A stretch of DNA of 64,000 nucleotides, from the NCBI RefSeq assembly GCF_001426185.1, contig NZ_LMRP01000004.1:196405-260404 (forward strand). Direction: 5' to 3'. The stretch's first letter is position 1, and every line of letters begins with the position of its first letter. The notes beneath the pieces are model-generated. The model saw only the letters and a program-made list of their open reading frames with translations. It had not been told where the DNA came from and made no database searches. The translations under genes were made by a program, and so were the position numbers. The stretch comes from Rhodococcus sp. Leaf247 (GTDB lineage Bacteria; Actinomycetota; Actinomycetes; Mycobacteriales; Mycobacteriaceae). Below are positions 18,071 through 26,852 of the stretch, one piece after another.

Positions 18071-19107
18071 GCACCGTGACCACATCGACGACGCAGAAGC
18101 GCACGGACAGCATCGAGATCTCGGTCCGCGGTGCACAGAAGCGGTACGGCGACTTCGCCGCCCTGGACGACGTGTCGCTCGACATCCCGTCCGGGTCGCT
18201 CACCGCTCTGCTGGGGCCCAGCGGCTCGGGCAAGTCGACGCTTCTGCGCTCGATCGCCGGTCTCGAGGAACTGGACTCCGGCGTCGTCGTCATCGCCGGG
18301 GACGACGTGACCACCGTCAGCCCGCAGAAGCGCGACATCGGCTTCGTGTTCCAGCACTACGCGGCGTTCAAGCATCTGACCGTGCGCAAGAACGTCGCCT
18401 TCGGACTGGAGATCAGGAAGAAGCCGAAGGCGGAGATCGACGAGCGGGTCGACCAGCTCCTCGACATCGTGGGACTGTCCGGCTTCCAGACCCGCTTCCC
18501 GGCACAGCTGTCGGGTGGTCAGCGTCAGCGCATGGCCCTCGCCCGCGCCCTCGCCGTCGATCCCCGGGTGCTGCTGCTGGACGAGCCGTTCGGCGCTCTG
18601 GACGCCAAAGTGCGCGCCGACCTCCGGACCTGGCTGCGTCGACTGCACGACGAGGTCCACGTGACCACCGTGCTGGTGACGCACGACCAGCAGGAGGCGC
18701 TCGACGTCGCCGATCGCATCGCCGTCATGAACAAGGGCCGCATCGAGCAGATCGGGGCTCCCCGCGAGCTGTACGACACCCCTGCCAACGACTTCGTGAT
18801 GTCGTTCCTCGGGGAGGTCTCCAAGTTGAACGGTCAGTTGGTGCGGCCGCACGACATCCGCGTCGGACGCACACCCGACCTGGCCCGTGCCGAGCAGACC
18901 GGGACCGCCGAGAACGCCGGCGTCACCCGGGCCACGGTCGAACGCGTCGTCCACCTCGGGTTCGAGGTCCGGGTCGAGCTGCGCAACGGCGCGACCAACG
19001 AGCTGTTCTTCGCGCAGATCACCCGTGGTGACAACGAGGCGCTGGGTCTGGAGAGCGGCGAAACCGTGTACGTGCGCGCCACCCGCGTGCCGGTGATCCC
19101 GGGCTGA
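18067..19107 (+). CDS. cysA: Sulfate/thiosulfate import ATP-binding protein CysA
   Basis: A 346-residue ABC ATPase that powers CysTW. It has Walker [10 protein letters not shown] (50-58), a Q-loop in [14 protein letters not shown], the signature [16 protein letters not shown], and Walker [16 protein letters not shown]. The C-terminal ~100 residues form the regulatory beta domain ([12 protein letters not shown] onwards). The ATG at 18067 overlaps the cysW stop. It is the last gene of the operon; a tandem repeat array starts 30 bases after its stop, where a terminator would be expected. Confidence 0.95.
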   Translation: MSTVTTSTTQKRTDSIEISVRGAQKRYGDFAALDDVSLDIPSGSLTALLGPSGSGKSTLLRSIAGLEELDSGVVVIAGDDVTTVSPQKRDIGFVFQHYAAFKHLTVRKNVAFGLEIRKKPKAEIDERVDQLLDIVGLSGFQTRFPAQLSGGQRQRMALARALAVDPRVLLLDEPFGALDAKVRADLRTWLRRLHDEVHVTTVLVTHDQQEALDVADRIAVMNKGRIEQIGAPRELYDTPANDFVMSFLGEVSKLNGQLVRPHDIRVGRTPDLARAEQTGTAENAGVTRATVERVVHLGFEVRVELRNGATNELFFAQITRGDNEALGLESGETVYVRATRVPVIPG

Positions 19108-19136
19108 GCCCGCGCCGCTGGGCGTTCGCTCACCGG

Positions 19137-19771
19137 AACCCGGTGCGTACACACCGTGCAGCGCTCTCCGGCCGAGCGAAGACCTCTTGTGTGGAGTGGA
19201 CACCGGCTGCGGCATGCGGGGGAGGGTGTGCGCTCAGCAGAACCCGTGTGCACACACCCTTCAGCGCCCCCGCCAGACACCGTGCAGCGCCCTCCGGCCG
19301 AGCGAACACCTCTTGCGTGAAGCGAACACACAGTGCGGCATGCCGTAAAGGGTGTGCGCTCACCAGAACCAGTGTGCGCACACCGTGCAGCGCCACCCGC
19401 CAGGCACCGTGCAGCGCTCTCCGGTCGAGCGAACACCTCCTGCGTGAAGCGAACACACGGTGCCGCAGGCCGTAAAGGGTGTGCACTCACCAGAACCCGT
19501 GTGCACACACCCTGCAGCGCCCCGCCAGACACCGTGCAGCGCCCTCCGGCCGAGCGAACACCTCTTGTGTGTAGTGAACACACGGTGCAGCGCGCCGTAG
19601 AGGGTGTGCGCTCACCACAACCGGTGTGCACATGCCCTGCAGCGTCCCCGCTAGACACCGTGCAGCACCCACCGTCCGACCGAACACCACTTGCGGGAAG
19701 TGCACACCCGGTACGGCAGGCCGTAGAGGGTGTGCGCTCATCAGAACCCGTGTGCACACACCCTGCAGCGC
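19137..19771. repeat. Tandem array of about five imperfect ~126-bp units plus a partial sixth
   Basis: Units start at 19137, 19241, 19367, 19494, 19619 and 19745 (partial), judged by the recurring start AACC(C/A/G)GTGTGC. Spacings are 104, 126, 127, 125 and 126. Each full unit runs GTGTGCACAC...GCAGCGCC...CGCCAGACACCGTGCAGCG, then CTCCGGCCGAGCGAACACCT, CGAACACACGGTGC and GGGTGTGCGCTCACCAG. At several junctions AGGGTGTG can pair with CACACCCT about 22 bases on (for example 19223-19230 with 19253-19260). The array fills the gap between convergent cysA and cysNC. The near-126 period (42 codons) keeps frames open on both strands, but I see no ribosome site or family, so I treat it as non-coding. 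Confidence 0.9.
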
Positions 19772-19787
19772 GAACCCCTCGAAGGGA

Positions 19788-21539
19788 CTACTTCTCCAGT
19801 CCGCGCAGCACCGAGGCGGCGACTTCGGACGGGTCCGTGGTGTCGTCGGCGTCGACGCGGTGCTCCGTGACGGAGATGCCCGCTGCCTCGATCTCCATGC
19901 GAGCCGCCGCGAGATCGTCGGCATCCGTCGAGGAGACCGGCACGACGGCGACGACACCGGCATCGGCGAACAGCCGGGCCAGGCGAGCCAACTGCACAGT
20001 CGCGGAACGGGTTCCGGCGGAGGCGTCGATGTCCAGAACGCTTCGCACGTTGTCCCCGCCGACGATGTAGGCAGTTCTGCCCGCGGCGGTCAGAGCGTCT
20101 TCGACGGCAACCGTGATGGACGCCTTGTGCGACGACGGGTGGCCGGTGAGCCAGATGGTCGCGCCGCGCTGACCCGTGCGGCGCGCGCGTTCGTCCCGCG
20201 TGAGCGACGAGGGAATCCAGGACGGGGTGTCCGAGCGGTCGAGGACTGCTCGCGCACCCTCGATGATGCCGGCGGCAACGGTGTCGTTGGTGTGCTCGTC
20301 GAGCAGGATGAACGCTCCGGAGTCACGGTTGTCGCGGTAGTCGTCGGCCACCACGACCGCGCTGGTGCGCAGCGTGACGCGGGCGATGTCGTTGAGCGAC
20401 AGGTTCTCCGAGCCGGGGTGCTCGTCGAGTGTCTCCGGATCGAGCCGTGAGTGGATGCGCTGGACGGTGGCGCGAACCGTCGTCGTGGTGTGCTTGAGTG
20501 CCAACCTGTCACCGACACCGAGAGGTGCTTCGGCGAGCCAGCACACTGTGGCGTCGAATTCGCGTGCCAGCGTGGGGAAGTGGGCCTGCGGCTCGCCGCT
20601 GACGAGCACATCGCCGCGGGCGACGTCGATGTCGTCGGCAAGCTCGACGGACACACTCAAGGGTGCGACGGCGACATCGCGGCCCGCATCGAGGGTGTCC
20701 AGTGCGGTGACGACACTGCGTGATCCCGACGGCAGGGCCACCACGGAGTCACCGACCTGGATGGTGCCGGCAGACAGGCGTCCGGTGTAGCGGCGACGCT
20801 CGCCGTCGGTGGGACGCGAGACCCACTGCACCGGCAGGCGCAGCTCGGTCGCCACCGGTGCGGGAGCGACCAGGTCGATCTTCTCGAGGTGATCGAGCAG
20901 CGTGGGCCCGGAGTACCAGGGCATGTTCGTGGACGGCTCGACGACGTTGTCGCCCAGCTTCGCCGCGATCGGGATGACCAGGATCTCGGTGCCCAGACGA
21001 GCGCCGAGTTCGGCGAGTTCCCGCTCGACGTCGCGGAACCGGTTCTCGTCGAAGTCGATGAGATCCATCTTGTTCACGGTCGCGACCAGTCGGTCGACGC
21101 CGACCAGTGTCGCGATCCTGGCGTGACGACGCGTCTGTCGCAGCACCCCGGCGCGGGCGTCGACAAGAAGGATGGCGACGTTCGCGTTGGACGCCCCGGT
21201 GAACATGTTGCGGGTGTACCGCTCGTGTCCGGGAGTGTCGGCGAGGACGTAACTGCGTGTGGGAGTGGAGAAGAAGCGGTAGGCGACGTCGATGGTGATG
21301 CCCTGTTCACGTTCGGCGCGCAGACCGTCGGACAGTGCTGCCAGGTCGGCGACACCCTCCTCGTCGGTCACGGCGTCGAGGTGGTCGAGCGGCAGGCTGT
21401 CGGTGTCGTGGAGCAGACGCCCGATGAGCGTGGACTTGCCGTCGTCCACGGAACCCGCGGTGGCGATGCGCAACAGCTGGCGTGGGGGAGACGCTGCACC
21501 CGACGCGGTGTCGGCGGGGAGGTCGTAGGTGGCGGTCAT
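19788..21539 (-). CDS. cysN: Sulfate adenylyltransferase large subunit with a degenerate APS-kinase domain
   Basis: A 583-residue protein. The N-terminal ~430 residues are the CysN GTPase: G1 GSVDDGKS (29-36), G3 DTPGH (101-105), NKMD (156-159) and two beta-barrel domains. With CysD it uses GTP hydrolysis to drive ATP + sulfate to APS. The last ~130 residues align in outline with APS kinase (TIWLTG..., GGDNVRSVLD). The kinase P-loop GLSGSGKS has, however, become GHPSSHKAS (466-474), and the conserved C-terminal part of the kinase is shortened. The kinase is therefore probably inactive, so PAPS would not be made by this protein. The ATG overlaps the cysD stop by one base. It is last in sirA-cysH-cysD-cysN. 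Confidence 0.92.
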   Translation of the reverse strand: MTATYDLPADTASGAASPPRQLLRIATAGSVDDGKSTLIGRLLHDTDSLPLDHLDAVTDEEGVADLAALSDGLRAEREQGITIDVAYRFFSTPTRSYVLADTPGHERYTRNMFTGASNANVAILLVDARAGVLRQTRRHARIATLVGVDRLVATVNKMDLIDFDENRFRDVERELAELGARLGTEILVIPIAAKLGDNVVEPSTNMPWYSGPTLLDHLEKIDLVAPAPVATELRLPVQWVSRPTDGERRRYTGRLSAGTIQVGDSVVALPSGSRSVVTALDTLDAGRDVAVAPLSVSVELADDIDVARGDVLVSGEPQAHFPTLAREFDATVCWLAEAPLGVGDRLALKHTTTTVRATVQRIHSRLDPETLDEHPGSENLSLNDIARVTLRTSAVVVADDYRDNRDSGAFILLDEHTNDTVAAGIIEGARAVLDRSDTPSWIPSSLTRDERARRTGQRGATIWLTGHPSSHKASITVAVEDALTAAGRTAYIVGGDNVRSVLDIDASAGTRSATVQLARLARLFADAGVVAVVPVSSTDADDLAAARMEIEAAGISVTEHRVDADDTTDPSEVAASVLRGLEK

Positions 21540-22474
21540 CAGAAGTACCCCTCGCGTTTGCGATCTTCCATTGCGGCGGTGGACGTTCGGTCGTCGGCGC
21601 GGGTCTCGCCGCGCTCGGAGACCGTGGCCGCCGAGATCTCGGTGATCACGCCCGCGATGTCGGTGGCGTGCGAGCGGACCGCGCCGGTGATGGTGAGGTC
21701 GCCGACGGTGCGGTACCGCACCATCTCCACTGCGGCACTCTCGTGCTCGGTCGGAGAGGTGAACTCGGACGTGGCCAGCAGGATGCCGTCCCGTTCGAAG
21801 ACCTCGCGCTCGTGCGCGAAGTAGATCGACGGCAGTTCGAGCTGCTCGAGCTCGATGTAGCGCCAGATGTCGAGCTCGGTCCAGTTGCTGAGGGGGAACA
21901 CGCGGACCTGTTCACCGCGCTTGATGCGTCCGTTGTAGAGGGACCAGGGCTCGGGACGCTGTGCGCGCGGATCCCACTGACCGAACTCGTCACGGAAGCT
22001 CAACACACGCTCCTTGGCGCGGGCGCGTTCCTCGTCGCGCCGTGCACCACCGAAGGCTGCGTCGAACTTGTTCTCCTCCAACGCATCCAGCAGGGTGCGG
22101 GTCTGCAGACGGTTACGCGAGCCGGACGGCCCGCCGACTTCACGCACGCGCCCCTTGTCGATCGACTCCTGGACGGAGGCGACGACCAGTCGATGGCCAC
22201 CCTCGGCGAGGCGACGGTCGCGGAACTCGATGACCTCGGGGAAGTTGTGGCCCGTGTCCACGTGCATCACCGGGAACGGGATGGGGGAGGGGCGGAAAGC
22301 CTTCTCCGCCAGTCGCAGAAGAACGATGGAGTCCTTGCCCGCAGAGAAGAGGAGAACGGGCCGCTCCAACTCCGCCACCACCTCGCGGATGATGTGGACG
22401 GACTCGGCTTCGAGAGCCCTGAGTTCGTCGACGTGCGTCACGTCCACGACGGGCTCCACCGGAGCTGCGGTCAT
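21539..22474 (-). CDS. cysD: Sulfate adenylyltransferase subunit CysD
   Basis: A 311-residue ATP-pyrophosphatase-fold enzyme, the catalytic partner of CysN. It has the PP-loop LLFSAGKDSIVLLRLAEKA near residues 40-60, and then MHVDTGHNFPEV. FGGARRDEERARAKERVLSF and LFPLSNWTELDIWRYI-type motifs are also present (here VFPLSNWTELDIWRYI). It forms APS from ATP and sulfate. The ATG at 22474 overlaps the cysH stop (ATGA). The longer open frame would start within cysH and is less likely. Confidence 0.95.
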   Translation of the reverse strand: MTAAPVEPVVDVTHVDELRALEAESVHIIREVVAELERPVLLFSAGKDSIVLLRLAEKAFRPSPIPFPVMHVDTGHNFPEVIEFRDRRLAEGGHRLVVASVQESIDKGRVREVGGPSGSRNRLQTRTLLDALEENKFDAAFGGARRDEERARAKERVLSFRDEFGQWDPRAQRPEPWSLYNGRIKRGEQVRVFPLSNWTELDIWRYIELEQLELPSIYFAHEREVFERDGILLATSEFTSPTEHESAAVEMVRYRTVGDLTITGAVRSHATDIAGVITEISAATVSERGETRADDRTSTAAMEDRKREGYF

Positions 22475-23202
22475 CGGGTTCCTTCCTCGGACGAGTGCAG
22501 TCCGCACTCCGTCTTGGTGCTACCGGCCCATCGGCCGCTACGGGGGTCTGCTCCCGGTGCCGGCTTCGCGGTGCAGGGTGCGCACCCGATCGAGGGGTAG
22601 CCCTCGTCCACCAGCGGGTTCACCAGGATGCCGTGCTGGTCGATGTACGCCTGCATCTCGTCGTCGGACCATGCGGCGAGCGGGTTGATCTTCACCAGTC
22701 CGAAGCCCTCGTCGAACGAGATGAGCGGCGAGTTCGCACGTGTGGGCGCCTCGACTCGGCGGATACCGGTGACCCAGGCGCTGTAGTTCTTCAGCTCACG
22801 CTTGAGCGGGACGACCTTGCGCAGCGCGCAGCACCGTGCGGGATCGCGGGCGAAGAGGTCCTTGCCCTCGAGGCGGTCCTGTTCGGCGACGGACACCGTG
22901 GTGGCAGCGTCGATGACGTTGACGCCGTAGACCTGCTCGACGGCGTCGCGTGTGCCGATGGTCTCGGCGAAGTGGTACCCGGTTTCGAGGAAGAGCACGT
23001 CGACACCGGGATGGATCTGCGCGGCGAGGTGGACCAGTGCGCCGTCCTGCATGTTCGACGCGACGATGTAGTCGTCACCGAAGTTGTCCTCGGTCCACTG
23101 CATGAGCTCCACCGCGGAGGCGCCGTCCAACTCTCGCGCCCCGCGCTCGGCGATGTCGCGGAGTTCGGACTCGGACAGGTGGCGATGTGTGGTGATGCTC
23201 AT
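22471..23202 (-). CDS. cysH: Adenylyl-sulfate (APS) reductase, assimilatory
   Basis: A 243-residue enzyme that reduces APS to sulfite and AMP with thioredoxin. The paired cysteines in ARCCALRK and those in GCAPCTAK form the CC...CxxC site that holds a [4Fe-4S] cluster in APS reductases; PAPS-specific enzymes lack it. The catalytic Cys lies in TKTECGLHSSEE near the C-terminus. The cluster motif tells us that APS is the substrate, which fits the degraded APS kinase of the cysN product. The ATG at 23202 follows AAAGG; an upstream in-frame start adds ten residues of no family resemblance. Confidence 0.95.
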   Translation of the reverse strand: MSITTHRHLSESELRDIAERGARELDGASAVELMQWTEDNFGDDYIVASNMQDGALVHLAAQIHPGVDVLFLETGYHFAETIGTRDAVEQVYGVNVIDAATTVSVAEQDRLEGKDLFARDPARCCALRKVVPLKRELKNYSAWVTGIRRVEAPTRANSPLISFDEGFGLVKINPLAAWSDDEMQAYIDQHGILVNPLVDEGYPSIGCAPCTAKPAPGADPRSGRWAGSTKTECGLHSSEEGTR

Positions 23203-23272
23203 GATGCAACCTTTCGCGCGGAGACGGTCCACCGCTCAACCAGGTCCCGACCCGGGCGATTCCCGCGGCCTG

Positions 23273-24973
23273 TCACTGCAGATCCGCTTCGTCCGCACGG
23301 ACGGCCCACTGCGCGAATCGCTCGCCCTCGTCGCGGTGCTTGACGAAGTTGCGGACCACCCGGTCGATGTAGTCGCCCAGCTCGACGCTGGTGACCTTGT
23401 GCTGGCGCAGCTTCCGGCCGAAGGCACTGTCGAAGCCGAGGCTGCCACCGAGGTGGACCTGGAAGCCCTCGACCTGACCGCCGGCACCGTCGTCGACAAG
23501 AAGGCCCTTGAATCCGATGTCCGCCACCTGCGAGCGAGCGCACGAGTTGGGGCAGCCGTTGATGTTCACGGTGATCGGCACGTCGAGCTGTGCGTTGACG
23601 TCGGCGAGACGCTGCTCGAGCTCGGGGACCAGCACCTGCGAACGCTTGCGGGTCTCGGCGAAGGACAGCTTGCAGAATTCGATTCCGCTGCAGGCCATCA
23701 GATTTTTGCGCCAGATCGACGGGCGAGCAGGGAGGCCCAGCGCGTCCATCTCGGCGATGAAGTCCTCGAGCTTCTCGTCGGAGATGTCGAGCACGATCAG
23801 CTTCTGATACGGGGTGAAGCGGATGCGGTCGGAACCGGCGCGCTGGGCGGCGTCGGCAACCTTCTGCAGGATCGTGCCGGACACACGTCCGGCGATGGGG
23901 GCGAGGCCCACCGCGTTGAGCCCGTTCTTCAGCTTCTGCACGCCCACGTGGTCGATGGGGCGGGTCGGCTTCTCGGGCGCCGGGCCGTCGAGCAGCGGAC
24001 GCTTCAGGTACTCGGTCTCGAGCACCTCACGGAACTTCTCGATGCCCCAGTCCTTGACCAGGAACTTCAGCCGGGCCTTCGCGCGCAGACGGCGGTAGCC
24101 GTAGTCGCGGAAGATCGACACGACGCCTTCCCAGACGTCCGCCACCTCGTGCAGGGGAACCCAGACGCCGAGACGCTGCGCGAGCATGGGGTTGGTGGAC
24201 AGTCCGCCGCCGACCCAGACGTCGAGGCCGGGACCGTGCTCGGGATGGTTCACCCCGATGAACGCGATGTCGTTGACCTCGTGCACCACGTCCTGCTGGC
24301 CGGAGATCGCCGTCTTGAACTTGCGGGGGAGGTTCGAGTACTCGGGCTTGCCGATGTAGCGCTCGACGATCTCGTCGATCGCCGCGGTCGGATCGAGCAC
24401 CTCGTCGAGCGACTCGCCGGCCAACGGTGAACCGAGGACGACGCGGGGGCAGTCACCGCACGCCTCGGTCGTCTTCAGGCCGACGGACTCGATGCGTCGC
24501 CAGATCTCGGGGACGTTCTCGACCTCGATCCAGTGGTACTGCACATTCTCGCGGTCCGACAGGTCCGCGGTGTCGCGGCCGAACTCCGTCGAGATCTCGC
24601 CGAGAGTGCGCAACTGGAGAGCGGTGAGCGCCCCCGCGTCGCAGCGGATGCGCATCATGAAGTACTTCGCTTCGAGCAGGTCGATGTTCTCGTCGCCCGT
24701 GAAGGTGCCGTCGTATCCCTGTTCACGCTGGGTGTAGAGACCCCACCAGCGGAACCGGCCGCGCAGATCGGCCTTGTCGATGCTGTCGAAGCCTTGCTTG
24801 CTGTAGATGTTCTCGATGCGCGCACGCACGTTGAGGGGGTTGTCGTCCTTCTTGCTCTGCTCGTTCGCGTTCAGCGGCTCGCGGTAGCCGAGGGCCCACT
24901 GGCCTTCGGACCTGCGCTTGGCGGATCGGGGTGTGCGCGCACGGGGCGCAGCTGCATCGGGTGAGGTCGTCAT
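23273..24973 (-). CDS. sirA: Ferredoxin-dependent sulfite reductase
   Basis: A 566-residue sirohaem enzyme reducing sulfite to sulfide with six electrons from ferredoxin. The cluster and sirohaem ligands are visible in ACSGIEFCKLSF and NGCPNSCARSQVADIGFKG. Two related halves, as usual for the sulfite/nitrite reductase family, cover the chain. NENVQ-type residues (SDRENVQYHWIEVENV) sit in the first half. It corresponds to M. tuberculosis Rv2391 (sirA, also called nirA). I chose the ATG at 24973 (MTTSPDAAAP), with GGAG about 9 bases upstream; earlier in-frame starts lie in the leader region. It is the first gene of the reductive sulfate operon. Confidence 0.94.
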   Translation of the reverse strand: MTTSPDAAAPRARTPRSAKRRSEGQWALGYREPLNANEQSKKDDNPLNVRARIENIYSKQGFDSIDKADLRGRFRWWGLYTQREQGYDGTFTGDENIDLLEAKYFMMRIRCDAGALTALQLRTLGEISTEFGRDTADLSDRENVQYHWIEVENVPEIWRRIESVGLKTTEACGDCPRVVLGSPLAGESLDEVLDPTAAIDEIVERYIGKPEYSNLPRKFKTAISGQQDVVHEVNDIAFIGVNHPEHGPGLDVWVGGGLSTNPMLAQRLGVWVPLHEVADVWEGVVSIFRDYGYRRLRAKARLKFLVKDWGIEKFREVLETEYLKRPLLDGPAPEKPTRPIDHVGVQKLKNGLNAVGLAPIAGRVSGTILQKVADAAQRAGSDRIRFTPYQKLIVLDISDEKLEDFIAEMDALGLPARPSIWRKNLMACSGIEFCKLSFAETRKRSQVLVPELEQRLADVNAQLDVPITVNINGCPNSCARSQVADIGFKGLLVDDGAGGQVEGFQVHLGGSLGFDSAFGRKLRQHKVTSVELGDYIDRVVRNFVKHRDEGERFAQWAVRADEADLQ

Positions 24974-24989
24974 GAGTCGCGCTCCAGAA

Positions 24990-25065
24990 GTCGGGCGCCG
25001 ACAGGTTCGCAGTGTTCGGAGGGCTGGTCCGCACACCTCGTCCCTGACCGGCCGGGGTTGTGCGG
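24990..25065 (-). promoter_or_regulatory. Candidate attenuator hairpins before sirA
   Basis: On the minus strand the first hairpin pairs CCGCACA with TGTGCGG (25065-25029). The second pairs GTCGG with CCGAC around a 3-base loop (25002-24990) and ends about 4 bases before the sirA ribosome site GGAG. The order of leader ORF, larger hairpin, then small hairpin against the ribosome site mirrors the region before subI. This suggests, but does not prove, cysteine-dependent control of translation or termination. Confidence 0.4.
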
Positions 25066-25078
25066 GCTGGCGGGAAGA

Positions 25079-25171
25079 TCAGACGGTGGATTCCAGACAG
25101 CTGCAGACGCGTGCGAGATCGACGTGGCGGCGAGCCACGAGCATGATCTCGATGACGGTCATGGCGTCCAT
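25079..25171 (-). CDS. Leader peptide of the sirA-cysH-cysDN operon (cysteine-responsive family)
   Basis: A 30-codon frame, MDAMTVIEIMLVARRHVDLA then RVCSCLESTV. The block ARRHVDLxRVxxxxC is the signature of actinobacterial putative leader peptides found before sulfur-metabolism genes. The Cys-Ser-Cys pair near the end is the likely sensor for cysteinyl-tRNA. The second ATG (25162) may be the real start: CAGAAT on the minus strand (25176-25171) ends 8 bases before it and could drive a leaderless transcript. The stop is 105 bases upstream of sirA. Coding potential is well supported by the motif; the mechanism is inferred. Confidence 0.75.
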   Translation of the reverse strand: MDAMTVIEIMLVARRHVDLARVCSCLESTV

Positions 25172-25250
25172 TCTGCCATGACGCCGAGTGCGGTCCGACC
25201 ACGGCGGGCTCCGGAACGTGCTCACCAGCAGGTGGAGGACACTCGTACCG

Positions 25251-26432
25251 GTGACCTCCGCTGCACTCACCGCACCCGACACCGACACGTCCACACCGTT
25301 CGGGCTGTACCTGCACGTCCCGTTCTGCGCCACGCGCTGCGGCTACTGCGACTTCAACACCTACACGGCCGGTGAACTGGGTACCTCGGCGTCACCGCAG
25401 TCCTGGCTCGACGGGGTGCGCCGCGAGCTGGATCTCGCGGCGGCCACGTTCCAGCGGAAATCGGGCCGCGTGCCGAGTGTCGACACGGTCTTCGTCGGCG
25501 GCGGAACCCCGTCACTGCTCGGAGCCGACGGGCTGGCCGACCTGCTGGGGGCCGCACGGTCCTCCTTCGAGTTCTCCGCCGGAGCCGAGGTGACGACGGA
25601 GTCCAACCCGGAGTCGACGTCGCCGGCCTTCTTCGACGGCATCCGCGCAGCGGGCTTCACCAGGGTGTCGCTCGGGATGCAGTCCGCGGCGCCGCACGTG
25701 CTCGCCATCCTCGACCGCACCCACACACCGGGACGAGCCGTCGACGCCGCGCGCGAAGCAGCGGCGGCCGGCTTCGACCACGTCAATCTCGATCTCATCT
25801 ACGGCACGCCCGGTGAGCGCGACGAAGACCTCGACGCGTCGCTGGATGCGGTGCTGGACGCCGGAGTCGACCACGTGTCGGCCTACGCGCTGATCGTCGA
25901 GGACGGCACCGCGCTCGCGCGTCGGGTCCGCCGCGGCGAGATCCCGATGCCCGACGACGACGTGCTGGCCGCCCGGTACGAGCGGATCGACGCGCGCCTG
26001 GCCGAGGCAGGTCTGGGCTGGTACGAGGTGTCCAACTGGGCCCGCGACCGCGACGCCGAATGTCGCCACAACATCGGCTACTGGGACGGCGGCGACTGGT
26101 GGGGCATCGGGCCCGGCGCGCACAGCTATGTGGACGGGACCCGCTTCTGGAACGTCAAGCACCCGGCGCGGTACGCCGAGACGCTGTCGACCGGCGAGTT
26201 GCCGATCGCGGACTCCGAGGTGCTTACCGCGGAAGAACAGCACATGGAACGGGTGATGTTGACGGCGCGGCTGCGGACCGGTGTCGCGGCGTCGGACCTG
26301 TCCGCGGACGAGGTGACCCGGGCTCGATCCTTCGTGGAGGAGGGACTACTCGACGCGCAGGGCGAGACATTCGTGCTGACCGACCGTGGACGACTGCTCG
26401 CCGACGGGGTCGTACGCGACATCCTCGAGTGA
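25251..26432 (+). CDS. hemW: Radical SAM haem chaperone HemW (HemN-like)
   Basis: A 393-residue radical SAM protein with the cluster motif CATRCGYC (about residues 25-32, in VPFCATRCGYCDFNTYT) and the SAM-binding GGGTPSLL. The C-terminal HemW/HemN domain includes EVSNWARDRDAECRHNIGYW. M. tuberculosis Rv2388c, usually named hemN, is the counterpart. Members of this clade insert haem rather than oxidise coproporphyrinogen, but the two are easily confused by sequence. I chose the GTG at 25251; upstream GTGs at 25188 and 25218 are in frame but give a non-conserved extension. The stop is 5 bases from a convergent gene. Confidence 0.85.
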   Translation: MTSAALTAPDTDTSTPFGLYLHVPFCATRCGYCDFNTYTAGELGTSASPQSWLDGVRRELDLAAATFQRKSGRVPSVDTVFVGGGTPSLLGADGLADLLGAARSSFEFSAGAEVTTESNPESTSPAFFDGIRAAGFTRVSLGMQSAAPHVLAILDRTHTPGRAVDAAREAAAAGFDHVNLDLIYGTPGERDEDLDASLDAVLDAGVDHVSAYALIVEDGTALARRVRRGEIPMPDDDVLAARYERIDARLAEAGLGWYEVSNWARDRDAECRHNIGYWDGGDWWGIGPGAHSYVDGTRFWNVKHPARYAETLSTGELPIADSEVLTAEEQHMERVMLTARLRTGVAASDLSADEVTRARSFVEEGLLDAQGETFVLTDRGRLLADGVVRDILE

Positions 26433-26437
26433 CGGTC

Positions 26438-26752
26438 CTAGACAGCGATCGCGTCGTAGTCGAAGACACGGGCGTGGAGTACGACGCGGTTCCGGAGCGC
26501 GGCGCGCACCGCCCGGTGCAGCCCGTCCTCGAGGTAGACGACGCCGTGATAGTGCACGGCGTGGGGAAACAGGTCACCGTAGAAGGTGCTGTCCTCGGAC
26601 AGCAGCCGGTCGAGTTCGAGCACCTTCGTGGTGGTCACGATCTCGTCGAGACGCAGCTGTCGGGGCGGAATCTTGGACCAGTCGCGCAGCGACAGACCGT
26701 GCTCCGGGTACGGCTTGCCGTCGCGCACTCCCTTGAAGATCACACCGGTCAC
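26438..26752 (-). CDS. Conserved small actinobacterial protein divergent from hrcA
   Basis: A 104-residue soluble protein. The patterns [20 protein letters not shown] and [17 protein letters not shown] look conserved; the second resembles the DGHHRA-type motif of ParB-like folds, but that is weak. In M. tuberculosis a similarly sized gene (Rv2375) lies divergent from hrcA, so this is probably its counterpart. I cannot name a function. The GTG at 26752 (VTGVIFKG) is preferred; an upstream GTG at 26770 would add six residues. Confidence 0.65.
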   Translation of the reverse strand: MTGVIFKGVRDGKPYPEHGLSLRDWSKIPPRQLRLDEIVTTTKVLELDRLLSEDSTFYGDLFPHAVHYHGVVYLEDGLHRAVRAALRNRVVLHARVFDYDAIAV

Positions 26753-26785
26753 AGTAGTGGAATGGGGCACCGCGGCGGCGGCGAC

Positions 26786-26791
26786 TAGAAT
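26786..26791 (+). promoter_or_regulatory. Predicted -10 of the hrcA operon
   Basis: TAGAAT is a good -10 and lies 61 bases before the hrcA start. The -35 is poor. I looked for a CIRCE element (TTAGCACTC-N9-GAGTGCTAA) here and did not find one. Confidence 0.45.
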
Positions 26792-26852
26792 CGGCTGGTC
26801 CCCGGTGCCCTCGTCCGACAGTGGTGCCGAATCCGAGCGTAGGAGGGTTGCG

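Noticed and set aside
19137..19771. CRISPR array
   Set aside because: Units are ~126 bases, contiguous and imperfect, with no short identical repeats or unique spacers, and no cas genes are nearby.
18834..20070. Cys/Thr/Arg-rich proteins encoded by the tandem repeats on either strand
   Set aside because: Open frames result from a near-multiple-of-three repeat period without stops. They run into cysA or cysNC, lack ribosome sites and resemble no family.
26753..26852. CIRCE operator before hrcA
   Set aside because: No TTAGCACTC-N9-GAGTGCTAA or close variant is present.
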